Assembly: GCF_001686985.1 (NCBI RefSeq)
Contig: NZ_CP015318.1
Coordinates: forward strand, 3,594,001 to 3,658,000
Direction: 5' to 3'
From: Mesorhizobium amorphae CCNWGS0123
GTDB lineage: Bacteria; Pseudomonadota; Alphaproteobacteria; Rhizobiales; Rhizobiaceae
Length of the DNA: 64,000 bases
The position numbers and the translations under genes were made by a program. The notes under the pieces were generated by a model that had not been told where the DNA came from, did no database searches, and was given only the letters and a program-made list of their open reading frames with translations. Every line of letters begins with the position of its first letter. Within the stretch, counting starts at the first letter, position 1. Below, one piece after another: positions 52,107-60,753 of this stretch.

Positions 52107-53495
52107 ATGGATTACGACATGCTGGTCATCGGCAGCGGCCCTTCCGGGCGCCGTGCTGCCGTGCAGTCGGCCAAGCTCGGCAAATCGGTGCTGGTGGTCG
52201 ACAGGGGCACGCGCCTCGGCGGCGTCTCCGTGCACACCGGCACCATCCCGTCGAAGACGCTGCGCGAGACCGTGCTCAACCTGTCCGGCTGGCGCGAGCG
52301 CGGCTTCTACGGCCGCGGCTACCGGGTCAAGCAGGACATTTCCATCGGCGATCTGGTCGAGCGCCTGCACAAGACACTCGACCACGAGGTCGAGGTGCTG
52401 CAGCACCAGTTCATGCGCAACGCCGTCAAAAGCGTGCGCGCCACGGCGAAATTCGTCGGCCCCAACAAGGTCAGCCTGACGAGCGACAATGGCGACCACA
52501 GCGAGGTCGGCTTCGCCAATGCGCTGATCGCGGTCGGCACCAGGCCGCACCGGCCGCGCGACGTGCCCTTCGACAAGACCCGTATCTTCGACAGTGACGA
52601 AATGCTTGAACTCGGCCGGTTGCCGCGCACGCTGACGGTGATCGGCGCCGGCGTCATCGGTGTCGAATATGCGACGATCTTTTCGGCGCTCGATGTGCCG
52701 GTGACGCTGGTCGAGCCGCGCAACACCATCCTCGATTTCATCGACCGCGAAATCGTCGACGATTTCATCCACCAGATGCGCGACCGTGGCATGACCATCC
52801 GTCTGGGCAGCACGGTCAAGGAGATCGCCTCGAAGCCGGACTATGCCGAAGTGACGCTGGCCGACGGCCGCACCATCCGCTCCGAGATCGTGCTTTATGC
52901 CGCCGGCCGCAGCGGCAATCTCGGCAGCCTCGGTCTGGATGCAGTTGGTATCGAGGCCGACTCCAGGGGCCGCATCAAGGTCGATTCCCAGACCTTCCAG
53001 ACCAGCGCGCCCAACATCTATGCCACCGGCGACGTCATCGGTTTCCCGAGCCTGGCTTCGACCTCGATGGAGCAGGGCAGGGTCGCCGCCTGCCATGCCT
53101 TCGGCGTAACCCTGCCACCGCCGCCGGAAACTTTTCCCTACGGCATCTATGCCGTGCCGGAAATCTCCACGGTCGGCCAGTCGGAGGAGCAGGTGCGCGA
53201 AAGCGGCGCCGCCTACGAGGTCGGCGTGGCGCGTTTTCGCGAGACATCGCGCGGCCACATCATGGGCGTCAACACCGGCTTCCTGAAACTTCTGTTCTCG
53301 GTCGAAACACGCCGGCTGCTCGGCGCCCACATTGTCGGCGAAGGCGCCACCGAACTGATCCATATCGGCCAGGCGGTGATCAATCTCGGCGGCACCGTCG
53401 ACTTCTTCGTCAACAACACCTTCAACTATCCGACGCTGGCCGAGGCCTACAAGATCGCCGGGCTCGACGCCTGGAACAGGATGGGGCAGGGGTAA
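52107..53495 (+). CDS. sthA: Soluble pyridine nucleotide transhydrogenase
   Basis: The 462-residue flavoprotein balances NADPH and NADH. The FAD site is VIGSGPSGRRAA, the NAD(P) site is VIGAGVIGVEYA, and the C-terminal dimer domain includes NNTFNYPTLAEAYKIAGLD. The segment GGVSVHTGTIPSKTLRE sits where dihydrolipoamide dehydrogenases have the redox cysteine pair; both cysteines are absent, the hallmark of SthA. The start with GAGGGACGG upstream gives the normal N-terminus. Confidence 0.92.
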   Translation: MDYDMLVIGSGPSGRRAAVQSAKLGKSVLVVDRGTRLGGVSVHTGTIPSKTLRETVLNLSGWRERGFYGRGYRVKQDISIGDLVERLHKTLDHEVEVLQHQFMRNAVKSVRATAKFVGPNKVSLTSDNGDHSEVGFANALIAVGTRPHRPRDVPFDKTRIFDSDEMLELGRLPRTLTVIGAGVIGVEYATIFSALDVPVTLVEPRNTILDFIDREIVDDFIHQMRDRGMTIRLGSTVKEIASKPDYAEVTLADGRTIRSEIVLYAAGRSGNLGSLGLDAVGIEADSRGRIKVDSQTFQTSAPNIYATGDVIGFPSLASTSMEQGRVAACHAFGVTLPPPPETFPYGIYAVPEISTVGQSEEQVRESGAAYEVGVARFRETSRGHIMGVNTGFLKLLFSVETRRLLGAHIVGEGATELIHIGQAVINLGGTVDFFVNNTFNYPTLAEAYKIAGLDAWNRMGQG

Positions 53496-53555
53496 GCGCT
53501 ATTCCAGGAAAAGTGCGTAGCGGTTTCCGTCCGCGTAAAAAGTACGCCCGCTTCC
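53496..53555. repeat. Possible short dispersed palindromic repeat after sthA
   Basis: GGAAA and TTTCC arms around AGTGCGTAGCGG resemble a common rhizobial intergenic repeat, with a second weaker arm pair. The match is from memory and imperfect. Confidence 0.3.
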
Positions 53556-53589
53556 GGCCTGCACCCGCTGCCCTGCGGTGGCCGGGGGC

Positions 53590-53769
53590 CTACGTCCAGG
53601 GCCGCATATCAAGCCCGAGCCGCGCCTGTTCGCCTTGGGCGAAGGCTTTGGCATCTGCCCGGGAATGGAAGCCCTTGACGCTTACCACGCCGTCTTCGAT
53701 GACCCGCACATAATGCCTATTTCCAAGTTCCTCGATCTCGACCGAAGTCTTCCATGGTTGCGTGTTCAT
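53590..53769 (-). CDS. Conserved-looking small protein, 59 residues
   Basis: The frame starts MNTQPWKTSVEIEELGNRHY and contains an FHSRADAKAFAQGEQARLGL helix, giving a compact beta-hairpin plus helix. It has no membrane segment. No family was recognised; the balanced composition and sharp end support a real gene. The ribosome site is weak. Confidence 0.55.
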   Translation of the reverse strand: MNTQPWKTSVEIEELGNRHYVRVIEDGVVSVKGFHSRADAKAFAQGEQARLGLDMRPWT

Positions 53770-54039
53770 CAAATCGCCCCGCTTCTGGTCGCCTGAAACG
53801 TCATCACCGGGGAAAATGTTCCAATCCGCCCGCTGCCGCAAGGTGGCGGGCCTCTACGCTTTTGATCTAGCTCGGCAAGCCGCCGCGAGACATGGTCGAC
53901 TAGCTGCCCCTTGGACTTGCTGTAGGTTTGTATCTGCGATCGTCCGCATCCACATCTTTCAGCCGGCTTACTGTTTCCAGTGGCTCGCTGCGGCGTTATG
54001 TGAGTTGATGGGTCGTGACTGGCGCGACGGGAGATCGAC

Positions 54040-54681
54040 ATGCTGGGCTGGTTCCGCAGGCTTCTGCCGCGCGAAGATGGTTTCTTCGACATGTTCGAAC
54101 GGCACTCCCGCACGGTGGTCGGCGGGGCCGAGGCGCTGCAACAGCTCCTCCTGGGCAAGGACATCGATCACTGGAGCCAGAGGATCATCGATCTTGAGGA
54201 CGAGGCCGATCACATCACCGCCGAAGTGCTGCTGGCCGTGCGGCGCTCCTTCATCACGCCTTTCGATCGCGGCGACATCAAGGACCTGATCCAGTCGATG
54301 GATGATGCCATCGACACGATGCACAAGACCGTGAAGACCGTGAGGTTGTTCGAGCAGAAGGAATTCGATCCGCTGATGCAGGAAATGGGCGGTGTCATCG
54401 TCGACGCCGCCAAACTGGTCGCCGAGGCGATCCCGTTGCTCCACAAGGTCGGTGCCCATAGCGTGCGCCTCAACGCCATCGCCGAAGAGGTCATGCGCGC
54501 CGAAGGCCGGGCCGACGATCTGCACGAGCAGGGCCTGAAGGACCTCTTCAAGCGGCATGGCCGGAGCGATCCGATGGCCTATCTGGTCGGCAGCGAGATC
54601 TATGGCCAGCTCGAGAAGGTGGTCGACCGTTTCGAGGACGTCGCCAACGAGATCAGCGGCATCGTCATCGAGAACGTATAG
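54040..54681 (+). CDS. DUF47 (PhoU-like) phosphate transport accessory protein
   Basis: The 213-residue all-helical protein has the DUF47 pattern (EDEADHITAEVLLAVRRSFITPFDRGDIKDLIQSMDD region, and EVMRAEGRADDLHEQGLKDLF). Such proteins sit beside PiT transporters and are thought to regulate them. GGGAG precedes the ATG. The stop TAG shares one base with the GTG start of the transporter gene, so translation is coupled. Confidence 0.9.
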   Translation: MLGWFRRLLPREDGFFDMFERHSRTVVGGAEALQQLLLGKDIDHWSQRIIDLEDEADHITAEVLLAVRRSFITPFDRGDIKDLIQSMDDAIDTMHKTVKTVRLFEQKEFDPLMQEMGGVIVDAAKLVAEAIPLLHKVGAHSVRLNAIAEEVMRAEGRADDLHEQGLKDLFKRHGRSDPMAYLVGSEIYGQLEKVVDRFEDVANEISGIVIENV

Positions 54682-55685
54682 TGGAAGTCACCGTCGCCTT
54701 TCCCGTTCTGGTCGGCCTCGTTGCCGTGGCGCTGTTCTTCGATTTCCTGAACGGCCTGCATGACGCCGCCAATTCGATCGCCACCATCGTCTCGACGCGC
54801 GTGCTGCGGCCGCATTATGCGGTGTTGTGGGCGGCCTTCTTCAACTTCATCGCCTTCCTATTCTTCGGTCTTCATGTCGCAGAGACAGTGGGCAAGGGCA
54901 TCGTCGACGCCAGCATCGTCACGCCGGCGGTGATCTTCGCAGCCCTTGTCGGCGCCATTGTCTGGAACATCGTCACCTGGATCGCCGGCATTCCTTCGAG
55001 CAGCTCGCATGCGCTGATCGGCGGGCTGGTCGGCGCCGGCGTTGCAAAGGCTGGGGTCGGCGCCATCGTCTGGACGGGCCTTGGCAAGACGGTCGCCGCA
55101 ATCGTCTTATCGCCGGCAACCGGGTTTCTGCTGGCGCTGGTGTTGATCCTGGTCGTTTCGTGGCTGTTCGTGCGCCAGACGCCCTTCGCTGTCGACAACA
55201 CATTCCGCGTAATGCAGTTCCTTTCCGCCTCGCTCTATTCGCTCGGGCACGGCGGCAATGACGCGCAGAAGACCATGGGCATCATCGCCGTGCTGCTCTA
55301 TTCGCAAGGCATGCTCGGCGAGACATTCCACGTGCCGCTCTGGGTCGTCCTCACCTGCCAGTCGGCGCTGGCGCTGGGCACCTTGTTTGGCGGCTGGCGT
55401 ATCGTCCACACCATGGGCTCGAAGATCACCCGGCTGAACCCGATGCAGGGCTTCTGCGCCGAGACCGGCGGCGCCATCACCCTGTTCGCCGCCACCTGGC
55501 TTGGCATTCCCGTATCGACCACGCATACGATCACCGGCGCCATCATCGGCGTCGGCGCCGCCCGCCGTGTCTCGGCCGTCCGCTGGGGCATCGCAGGCAA
55601 CATCGTCATTGCCTGGATCGTCACCTTGCCGGCAACTGCGGCCATTTCGGCCCTCACCTATTTTGTCACGCGCCTAGGCGGCTGA
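54681..55685 (+). CDS. pit: PiT family inorganic phosphate transporter
   Basis: The 334-residue membrane protein carries both inverted PiT signature repeats, FDFLNGLHDAANSIATIVSTR and GGNDAQKTMG, plus PSSSSHALIGG and PVSTTHTITGAI. It takes up metal-phosphate by cation symport at low affinity. It starts at GTG, overlapping the DUF47 gene by one base. Confidence 0.92.
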   Translation: MEVTVAFPVLVGLVAVALFFDFLNGLHDAANSIATIVSTRVLRPHYAVLWAAFFNFIAFLFFGLHVAETVGKGIVDASIVTPAVIFAALVGAIVWNIVTWIAGIPSSSSHALIGGLVGAGVAKAGVGAIVWTGLGKTVAAIVLSPATGFLLALVLILVVSWLFVRQTPFAVDNTFRVMQFLSASLYSLGHGGNDAQKTMGIIAVLLYSQGMLGETFHVPLWVVLTCQSALALGTLFGGWRIVHTMGSKITRLNPMQGFCAETGGAITLFAATWLGIPVSTTHTITGAIIGVGAARRVSAVRWGIAGNIVIAWIVTLPATAAISALTYFVTRLGG

Positions 55686-55774
55686 CGCGGAACGGGCGCC
55701 GAAATCTGAATATGGGCGATGAAACGTCACAGAGATCTGACGCAAGTCTTTGGCCCTGAGGTGCCAGCCAACCC

Positions 55775-55960
55775 CTATCGGGCTTTTGCCAGATTTCTGC
55801 TAGGCAAGGGTTTCACGACGCGGGCCTCTTTGAGGGTCTTAAGCGCTTCTTCTTTGGTGAGGCCGAACTTGCGAGCAAAGTAGGCCGCTTCGATCGCCAT
55901 TTCGCGATCTGCCAAGGATTCGGTTCTCTGCTTTGCCTTCTTGCCCACGATGCGAATCAT
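55775..55960 (-). CDS. Small basic hypothetical protein, 61 residues
   Basis: The protein is helical and basic, with YFARKFGLTKEEALKTLKEAR in the centre, a helix-turn pattern similar to DUF3606-like small proteins. GCGGAA lies about eight bases before the ATG. It lies in a locally AT-richer stretch. Function is unknown. Confidence 0.6.
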   Translation of the reverse strand: MIRIVGKKAKQRTESLADREMAIEAAYFARKFGLTKEEALKTLKEARVVKPLPSRNLAKAR

Positions 55961-56163
55961 AGCACATTCCGCTAGATAGCTCCAATCAAGTCATTAATTG
56001 GCTAACGAAAAGTCCGCCGCGCTAGAGGGACCGTACAGCGGGCTTTCAATGGGAGCGGCTACAACAGTATCTCGATACATAGTGTGTGACACACACACAT
56101 GTCCGTGTTGTGGACGATGGAAGGGCATGCCGCTTGCGGCTGTGAAATGCGTTACTTGACCTG

Positions 56164-56817
56164 TCAGGCGTCGGAAGCTGCCAGCCATTGCCTGACGATT
56201 GCGGCGTCCGGGTCGCCGAATTCATGGCCGGAGGGGACAATCCGCGCGTCGATCTCGGCGCCATGCCGGCTGAGCAGCGTGACCAGCGCCGGCGCGAAGG
56301 GCGCGTAGGTGACGTCGGCTGCGCCGGCGATGATCAGCGCCTTCGTGCCGGTCAGGTCGGTCGCAGGCACCTCATCCAGGACCGGCATCGGCCTGAGCAA
56401 TGCTGCCCGCTCGACAAGCCCGGGATGCAGCAGCATCAGGCTCGAAACCAGATTGGCGCCATTTGAATAGCCGAGGAAAGTCGCCCGCGCGAGATCGAAC
56501 GTGTGGCGCTTCGCCGCCTCTGCCACGAACGCGGCGAAGGCGGCCGTTTCGGTCAGTATGCTCTCCTGCTCGAAGCGGGTCGGGGTGATCCGCTCGAACC
56601 AGCGGAAACCGTCCTCCTGGGCGATGCGGCCACGCGCTGCGACAAGGGTGGCCCTGGGTGCGATCTGCCTCGCCAAGGGCATCAATGTCGTCTCGTCGAC
56701 GCCGGAACCATGCAGCACGAACAGGCATTCGCCGCTTGCGTCTGCTGGCCTGAAGAGGCGGTAGGAGAAGGCCAGATCGCGGTGCAGGAAGCCGTTCTCG
56801 TCGGTATATTCAGGCAT
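56164..56817 (-). CDS. Phospholipase/carboxylesterase-type alpha/beta hydrolase
   Basis: The 217-residue hydrolase has FVLHGSGVDE, nucleophile elbow LGYSNGANL, acid in IAGAADVTYAPF and histidine in PSGHEFGD, a complete triad of the carboxylesterase-2 group. No signal peptide. Substrate unknown. It faces the divergent OpgC-type gene. Confidence 0.85.
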   Translation of the reverse strand: MPEYTDENGFLHRDLAFSYRLFRPADASGECLFVLHGSGVDETTLMPLARQIAPRATLVAARGRIAQEDGFRWFERITPTRFEQESILTETAAFAAFVAEAAKRHTFDLARATFLGYSNGANLVSSLMLLHPGLVERAALLRPMPVLDEVPATDLTGTKALIIAGAADVTYAPFAPALVTLLSRHGAEIDARIVPSGHEFGDPDAAIVRQWLAASDA

Positions 56818-57035
56818 GCTTATATCCTATTGATTCCATGGCCGTTTTGTTGGTTTGCCGGCTTCAAAACGGAATATTTTCTTGCTCCGCGAAAGTTGAT
56901 TGAACCGGGCGCATTTCAGTCCGTTTCTTCGCGGATATGCTCCTGCGGGAGGAATCGAAGCGATGCGCCGGGCGGCCGCATTGCTGGTGTGAACAACGAG
57001 AGCATCCTCTGCTCTCCCTTTGAGGCCTTTTGTCG

Positions 57036-58253
57036 ATGACCACCCAGATTTCGCCGGATCGCAGTGTGCGTATCCCGGATCGCGACATGCGTATCCCGGA
57101 GCGCGACACGCGCATCGATGTGTTTCGCGCTCTCGCGCTGCTCACCATTTTCATCGACCATGTGCCCGGCACCGTCTTTGAAACCCTGACCTACAAGAAT
57201 CTCGGCTTTTCGGATGCGGCGGAAGCCTTCGTGCTGATTTCCGGCATGTCCGTGGCTCTTGCCTATGGCGGCAAATTCCAGCCGGGAGGCCGGCTGCTGG
57301 CGACGCTCAAGATGTGGCGCCGGGCCGGTGTCCTCTATACCGCCCATATCGTCACGACGATGGTGGTGATGGCCATGTTCTGCGCGGCGGCGGTGTTTGC
57401 CAAGCGCCCGGATCTGCTGAAGCTGATCAACATCGAGCCGCTGATGAAGAATACGCCGGAAGTGCTTGTCGGCATCGTCACGCTCGGCCATCAACTCGGC
57501 TACAACAACATCCTGCCGGTCTATGCGGTGCTGCTGTTGCTGGCGCCGCTGTTCCTGCTCTTCGTCAGCTACCGGCCCCTGGCGGCGCTCGCCGTGTCCG
57601 GAGCGCTGTGGCTGCTTGCAGGCATCTACCAGATCGCCCCGCCCAACTATCCCGAGCCCGGCTTTTGGTTCCTCAATCCGCTGTCCTGGCAGTTCCTGTT
57701 CAATATCGGCCTGGCGGCCATGCTGCATGTCAGGCGCGGCGGCACAATTCCGGTCAATCACTGGCTGGTCGGCGTTGCCGCAACCTATGTCGCCGGGGCG
57801 CTCATCTGGGTGCACAGCCCGCTTTGGGGGCACGTGTCGTGGCTGGACCTGCCGGTGGTGCTGAGCGGTTTCGACAAGACGTTCCTGTCGCTGCCGCGGC
57901 TGCTGCACATCCTTGCGGTCAGCTACCTGATCGTGGCCATTCCGGCCGTCTCGAATCTTTTCCGCACCGCGCCCGACAATCCGCTGGCCATACTCGGCAA
58001 ACGGTCGCTGCCGGTCTTTATCGCCGGCACGGTGATCGCCATGGTGGCGCAGGTGATGAAGCTGATCAATCCTGGCGGCCTTGCCTACGACACGCTGCTG
58101 ATCGCGGCCGGCATCGCCATGCAATTCGCGCTCGCCTTCTATCTCGAATGGCTTTCGGGCATCGGCTCGTCCGGCAAGAAGTCGGCTCGCAGCGAGACAG
58201 CACCCGCACGCACCGCCTTCGGCGCCCAGCCGGCAACGGCAGTCAATCGTTGA
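57036..58253 (+). CDS. opgC: OpgC-type membrane acyltransferase
   Basis: The 405-residue protein has about ten membrane helices and matches the OpgC group (RIDVFRALALLTIFIDHVPG, EAFVLISGMSVALAYG, PLMKNTPEVLVGIVTLGHQ). It is predicted to add succinyl groups to osmoregulated periplasmic glucans, which in rhizobia are cyclic beta-glucans. The N-terminus holds two and a half copies of a 7-residue unit (VRIPDRD, MRIPERD, TRIDV). GAGG lies 11 bases before the ATG. Confidence 0.82.
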   Translation: MTTQISPDRSVRIPDRDMRIPERDTRIDVFRALALLTIFIDHVPGTVFETLTYKNLGFSDAAEAFVLISGMSVALAYGGKFQPGGRLLATLKMWRRAGVLYTAHIVTTMVVMAMFCAAAVFAKRPDLLKLINIEPLMKNTPEVLVGIVTLGHQLGYNNILPVYAVLLLLAPLFLLFVSYRPLAALAVSGALWLLAGIYQIAPPNYPEPGFWFLNPLSWQFLFNIGLAAMLHVRRGGTIPVNHWLVGVAATYVAGALIWVHSPLWGHVSWLDLPVVLSGFDKTFLSLPRLLHILAVSYLIVAIPAVSNLFRTAPDNPLAILGKRSLPVFIAGTVIAMVAQVMKLINPGGLAYDTLLIAAGIAMQFALAFYLEWLSGIGSSGKKSARSETAPARTAFGAQPATAVNR

Positions 58254-58277
58254 ATACGTTGAATACAGGGAGCAGTT

Positions 58278-59360
58278 TCAGCTGCCTGCTGGCGGAGGCC
58301 CTGACGACGCCCTGACGATCAACTCGACATCGAGCGTCTCGCGCCGCACCGCGCCATCGAAATCGAGGATCATGCGCGCCGCCCGACGGCCGATCTCGAT
58401 GATGGGCTGGGCGACTGTGGTCAGCGGAGGATCGCACAGCGCGCCATCCGGCACGCCGTCGAAGCCGACGATGGAGACATCGCCGGGAACCTTCATGCCG
58501 CGCTCGGTCAGCCATTCGATCGCGACCATCGCCATCCGGTCCGACATCGCCAGGATCGCGGTTGGCGGCTCACCCATGGCGAAGATCGTTTCGAGGCCGG
58601 CCCTGGTGGTGGCCGCGTCGTTCCCGGTCTCGTAGACCGGCACCTTGGCGGTGTCGACGCCGAAGCGGGAAAGCTCGTCGAAATAGCCGGCAAGGCGGTT
58701 GCGCGTTGCGGTGTAGATCGCCGTCCCGAACCGATCGGGCGAGACAAGACCGGAGCTGTCGTCAACGAAAGGCAGTGTCAGAACGGCGTAGCGGCGATGC
58801 CCAAGTTCGGCGAGATGGCGCGCAGCCATCCTGGCACCGGCCGCATTGTCGATGCGGATCGTCGAGATGGTGTCATCCTCGACGCCGAGCTCGAGCGCGA
58901 CGAATGGCAGCTTGCGCTCGCGCGTCAGCTCGACCAGGCGCGGGCCGCCTTCGATGCAGAAGAGGATGAAGCCGTCGACCAGCGCACTCTGGATGTTCCA
59001 GGCGAGTTTCTCGTCATTGCCGGCCGAGACGAGCGCGATCCCAGCGCCAGTGGCGTCGCAGGCCTCGGAGATGCCAGCCATCATCACGCGTGCGAACGGA
59101 TCGTCGAAGAAATAGGAGAGGGGCTCTGTCGTGGCGACCCCGATCGCGTTCACCTTGCCGGCACGCAGCAGGCGGCCCTTGGGGTCTGGGCCGGCATAGC
59201 CCATCGCTTCGGCCATCGCCTTGACCCGCTCGCGCACTTCCTCGCGCACGATCTCGGGACGGCTGAAGACATTGGACGCCGTGCCGTGCGATACGCCGGC
59301 AGCCTTGGCTATGTCGGCCAGCCGGACCGGTCTTGGGTTGCCTGTGACGAGTGATGCCAT
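58278..59360 (-). CDS. LacI family transcriptional regulator
   Basis: The 360-residue repressor has a LacI helix-turn-helix (VRLADIAKAAGVSHGTASNVF) with hinge, and a periplasmic-binding-like effector domain (SIVGFDGVPDGALCDPPLTTV). GGAGG precedes ATG 59360; a longer reading from 59390 is less likely. It is divergent from two microprotein genes. Near-palindromic TTGRATCGATYCAA sites lie in the shared region and between the microprotein genes, and are its probable operators. Confidence 0.9.
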   Translation of the reverse strand: MASLVTGNPRPVRLADIAKAAGVSHGTASNVFSRPEIVREEVRERVKAMAEAMGYAGPDPKGRLLRAGKVNAIGVATTEPLSYFFDDPFARVMMAGISEACDATGAGIALVSAGNDEKLAWNIQSALVDGFILFCIEGGPRLVELTRERKLPFVALELGVEDDTISTIRIDNAAGARMAARHLAELGHRRYAVLTLPFVDDSSGLVSPDRFGTAIYTATRNRLAGYFDELSRFGVDTAKVPVYETGNDAATTRAGLETIFAMGEPPTAILAMSDRMAMVAIEWLTERGMKVPGDVSIVGFDGVPDGALCDPPLTTVAQPIIEIGRRAARMILDFDGAVRRETLDVELIVRASSGPPPAGS

Positions 59361-59395
59361 TTTTGCTGCCTCCGGACCCTCACTTAGCACCTTCG

Positions 59396-59409
59396 TTGGA
59401 TCGATTCAA
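59396..59409. promoter_or_regulatory. LacI-type operator O1
   Basis: TTGGATCGATTCAA is a near-perfect palindrome, 36 bases upstream of the LacI gene start, suggesting autoregulation. Its reverse complement recurs at 59445-59458 and the same form at 59664-59677. Confidence 0.7.
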
Positions 59410-59417
59410 ATTTTTGC

Positions 59418-59458
59418 TTGACATTGGTGTGCCAAAGCCTATTTTTGAATCGATCCAA
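59418..59458 (+). promoter_or_regulatory. Promoter and overlapping operator O2 of the microprotein genes
   Basis: TTGACA (59418-59423), a 16-base spacer and TATTTT (59440-59445) form a sigma-70-type promoter. Operator TTGAATCGATCCAA (59445-59458) begins at the last base of the -10 box, so a bound LacI protein would block transcription initiation. Confidence 0.7.
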
Positions 59459-59492
59459 TCGTATTGATTGGGCAAACCGAGAGGAGGGTGCC

Positions 59493-59636
59493 ATGCATCC
59501 CGTCAATTACCTGTTCGAAGACATCTACCGCAACCATTGGGGCCTCGCCTTGATCACCGGGACCGAAAAGCGCCGTGGCACTGCCAGCGCCTGGAAGCGC
59601 GACCTGCGAATCCTCGTGGAACGCAAGCGCGGCTAA
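59493..59636 (+). CDS. Microprotein 1 (47 residues), LacI-controlled
   Basis: The frame begins MHPVNYLFEDIYRNHWGLAL and ends with a basic tail (WKRDLRILVERKRG). An ideal AGAGGAGGG lies 4 bases before the ATG. The first 17 residues closely match microprotein 2, while the tails differ except in being basic. No membrane segment or known domain was recognised. Promoter and operator lie immediately upstream. Function unknown. Confidence 0.75.
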   Translation: MHPVNYLFEDIYRNHWGLALITGTEKRRGTASAWKRDLRILVERKRG

Positions 59637-59663
59637 GCAGGCTGCCGTTTTCGCGGCCGTTGA

Positions 59664-59677
59664 TTGGATCGATTCAA
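59664..59677. promoter_or_regulatory. LacI-type operator O3 between the microprotein genes
   Basis: TTGGATCGATTCAA is identical to O1 and lies 21 bases before the second microprotein start. It suggests the operator was duplicated together with the gene. Confidence 0.65.
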
Positions 59678-59698
59678 GTCAAGAAAGGAGACCAAGCC

Positions 59699-59848
59699 AT
59701 GCACCCGATCAGCCATCTGTTCGAGGACATCTATCGCAATTATTGGGGCATCTCGCCGGCTTCCGACCGGCCTGAGCGGCGGCGACTGACAGGACCGGCC
59801 GCGCGTGACCGCGAATTGCTGGCCAGGCGCGAACGCCGGCAGGATTGA
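59699..59848 (+). CDS. Microprotein 2 (49 residues), paralogue of microprotein 1
   Basis: The frame begins MHPISHLFEDIYRNYWGISP, sharing 13 of the first 17 residues with microprotein 1. The tail is Arg-rich (RPERRRL, LLARRERRQD). AAAGGAG lies 8 bases before the ATG. The shared acidic/aromatic head (LFEDIYRN-x-WG) with a variable basic tail suggests a binding peptide or small regulatory subunit, but this is speculation. Confidence 0.75.
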   Translation: MHPISHLFEDIYRNYWGISPASDRPERRRLTGPAARDRELLARRERRQD

Positions 59849-59870
59849 GCTTTCGCGCCCCAGGCAAATT

Positions 59871-60242
59871 TCAGGGGCGAGGGCGCAGCAGCGCCGAGCC
59901 GGCGATCGCCAGCCAGCCGGCGATGAGCAAGGTGCCGCCGATCGGCGCCGACATCGGAAACAGCCGCGAACCCATGAAATCGCGGGCGAGAAGATCACCG
60001 CAGAAAAGCACCAGCCCGACAAGCAGGATAAGGCTTGCGATCCGCAGCACCCGCCCTGCGCCGACAAAGCCGACGGCGAGAAAGATCGGCGCATGCATCA
60101 AAAGGAAGGACGCGGCGGTGCTCACGAAGGCGCCGCCCAAATGCGCGGCAGCTGCTGACAACGCCACCCCCGCCGCGCCGCAAAGGCCACCGGCCAGCAC
60201 AAGGAGGCGGCTGTAGCCTGCAGGTTGTTCAGTTGTGTCCAT
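59871..60242 (-). CDS. DUF423 family membrane protein
   Basis: The 123-residue protein has four membrane helices and the DUF423 (YgdD-like) pattern: AGGLCGAAGVALSAAAAHLGG at the start, ILLVGLVLFCGDLLAR and PIGGTLLIAGWLAIAGSAL. Function unknown. GGAGG precedes the ATG. Confidence 0.85.
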   Translation of the reverse strand: MDTTEQPAGYSRLLVLAGGLCGAAGVALSAAAAHLGGAFVSTAASFLLMHAPIFLAVGFVGAGRVLRIASLILLVGLVLFCGDLLARDFMGSRLFPMSAPIGGTLLIAGWLAIAGSALLRPRP

Positions 60243-60312
60243 GGTGCCTCCGTGAATTGTCAAACGACGAATGCGGTGTTGCGTAGCGTGGATGGTGATA
60301 GTGTCGCCGAAC

Positions 60313-60693
60313 TCAGTCGGTGAAGTAGCGATAACCGAGCCACGCTGCCAATGCGGCGAATGCTCCCCAGGTGCAGGCAATCACGACGCCGGCGGTTCGA
60401 TTCGCCGGGCGCTGTGCTGCAAGCGCCGCGGCGGCTCGATGTTCTGCCATGACTTCCGGCGGGATCATTTTCAGCACGGCCAGAATGCCGAGCGGCACAA
60501 TGATCGCGTCATCGAGATATCCCAGCACCGGTATGAAGTCGGGGATCAGGTCTATTGGTGACAGCGCATATCCGGCGACACACAGCGCCAGCGCCTTCGC
60601 ATACCACGGGGTGCGGGGATCGCCGGCTGCGAAGTAGATCGCGTGCACGTCTCGCTTGATCGTGTGTGCCCAGTCTTTCAGCCTTCCGTTCAT
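60313..60693 (-). CDS. DUF1232 (YkvA-type) membrane protein
   Basis: The 126-residue protein has the DUF1232 core YALSPIDLIPDFIPVLGYLDD, followed by a C-terminal membrane helix. Function unknown. It reads in the same direction as the DUF423 gene, 70 bases upstream of it. Confidence 0.88.
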   Translation of the reverse strand: MNGRLKDWAHTIKRDVHAIYFAAGDPRTPWYAKALALCVAGYALSPIDLIPDFIPVLGYLDDAIIVPLGILAVLKMIPPEVMAEHRAAAALAAQRPANRTAGVVIACTWGAFAALAAWLGYRYFTD

Positions 60694-60753
60694 GGGGCGG
60701 GTTTATCCGCAATAGGTGACGGCTGCCAGTCAAACCGGGACACCGAAACAGCG

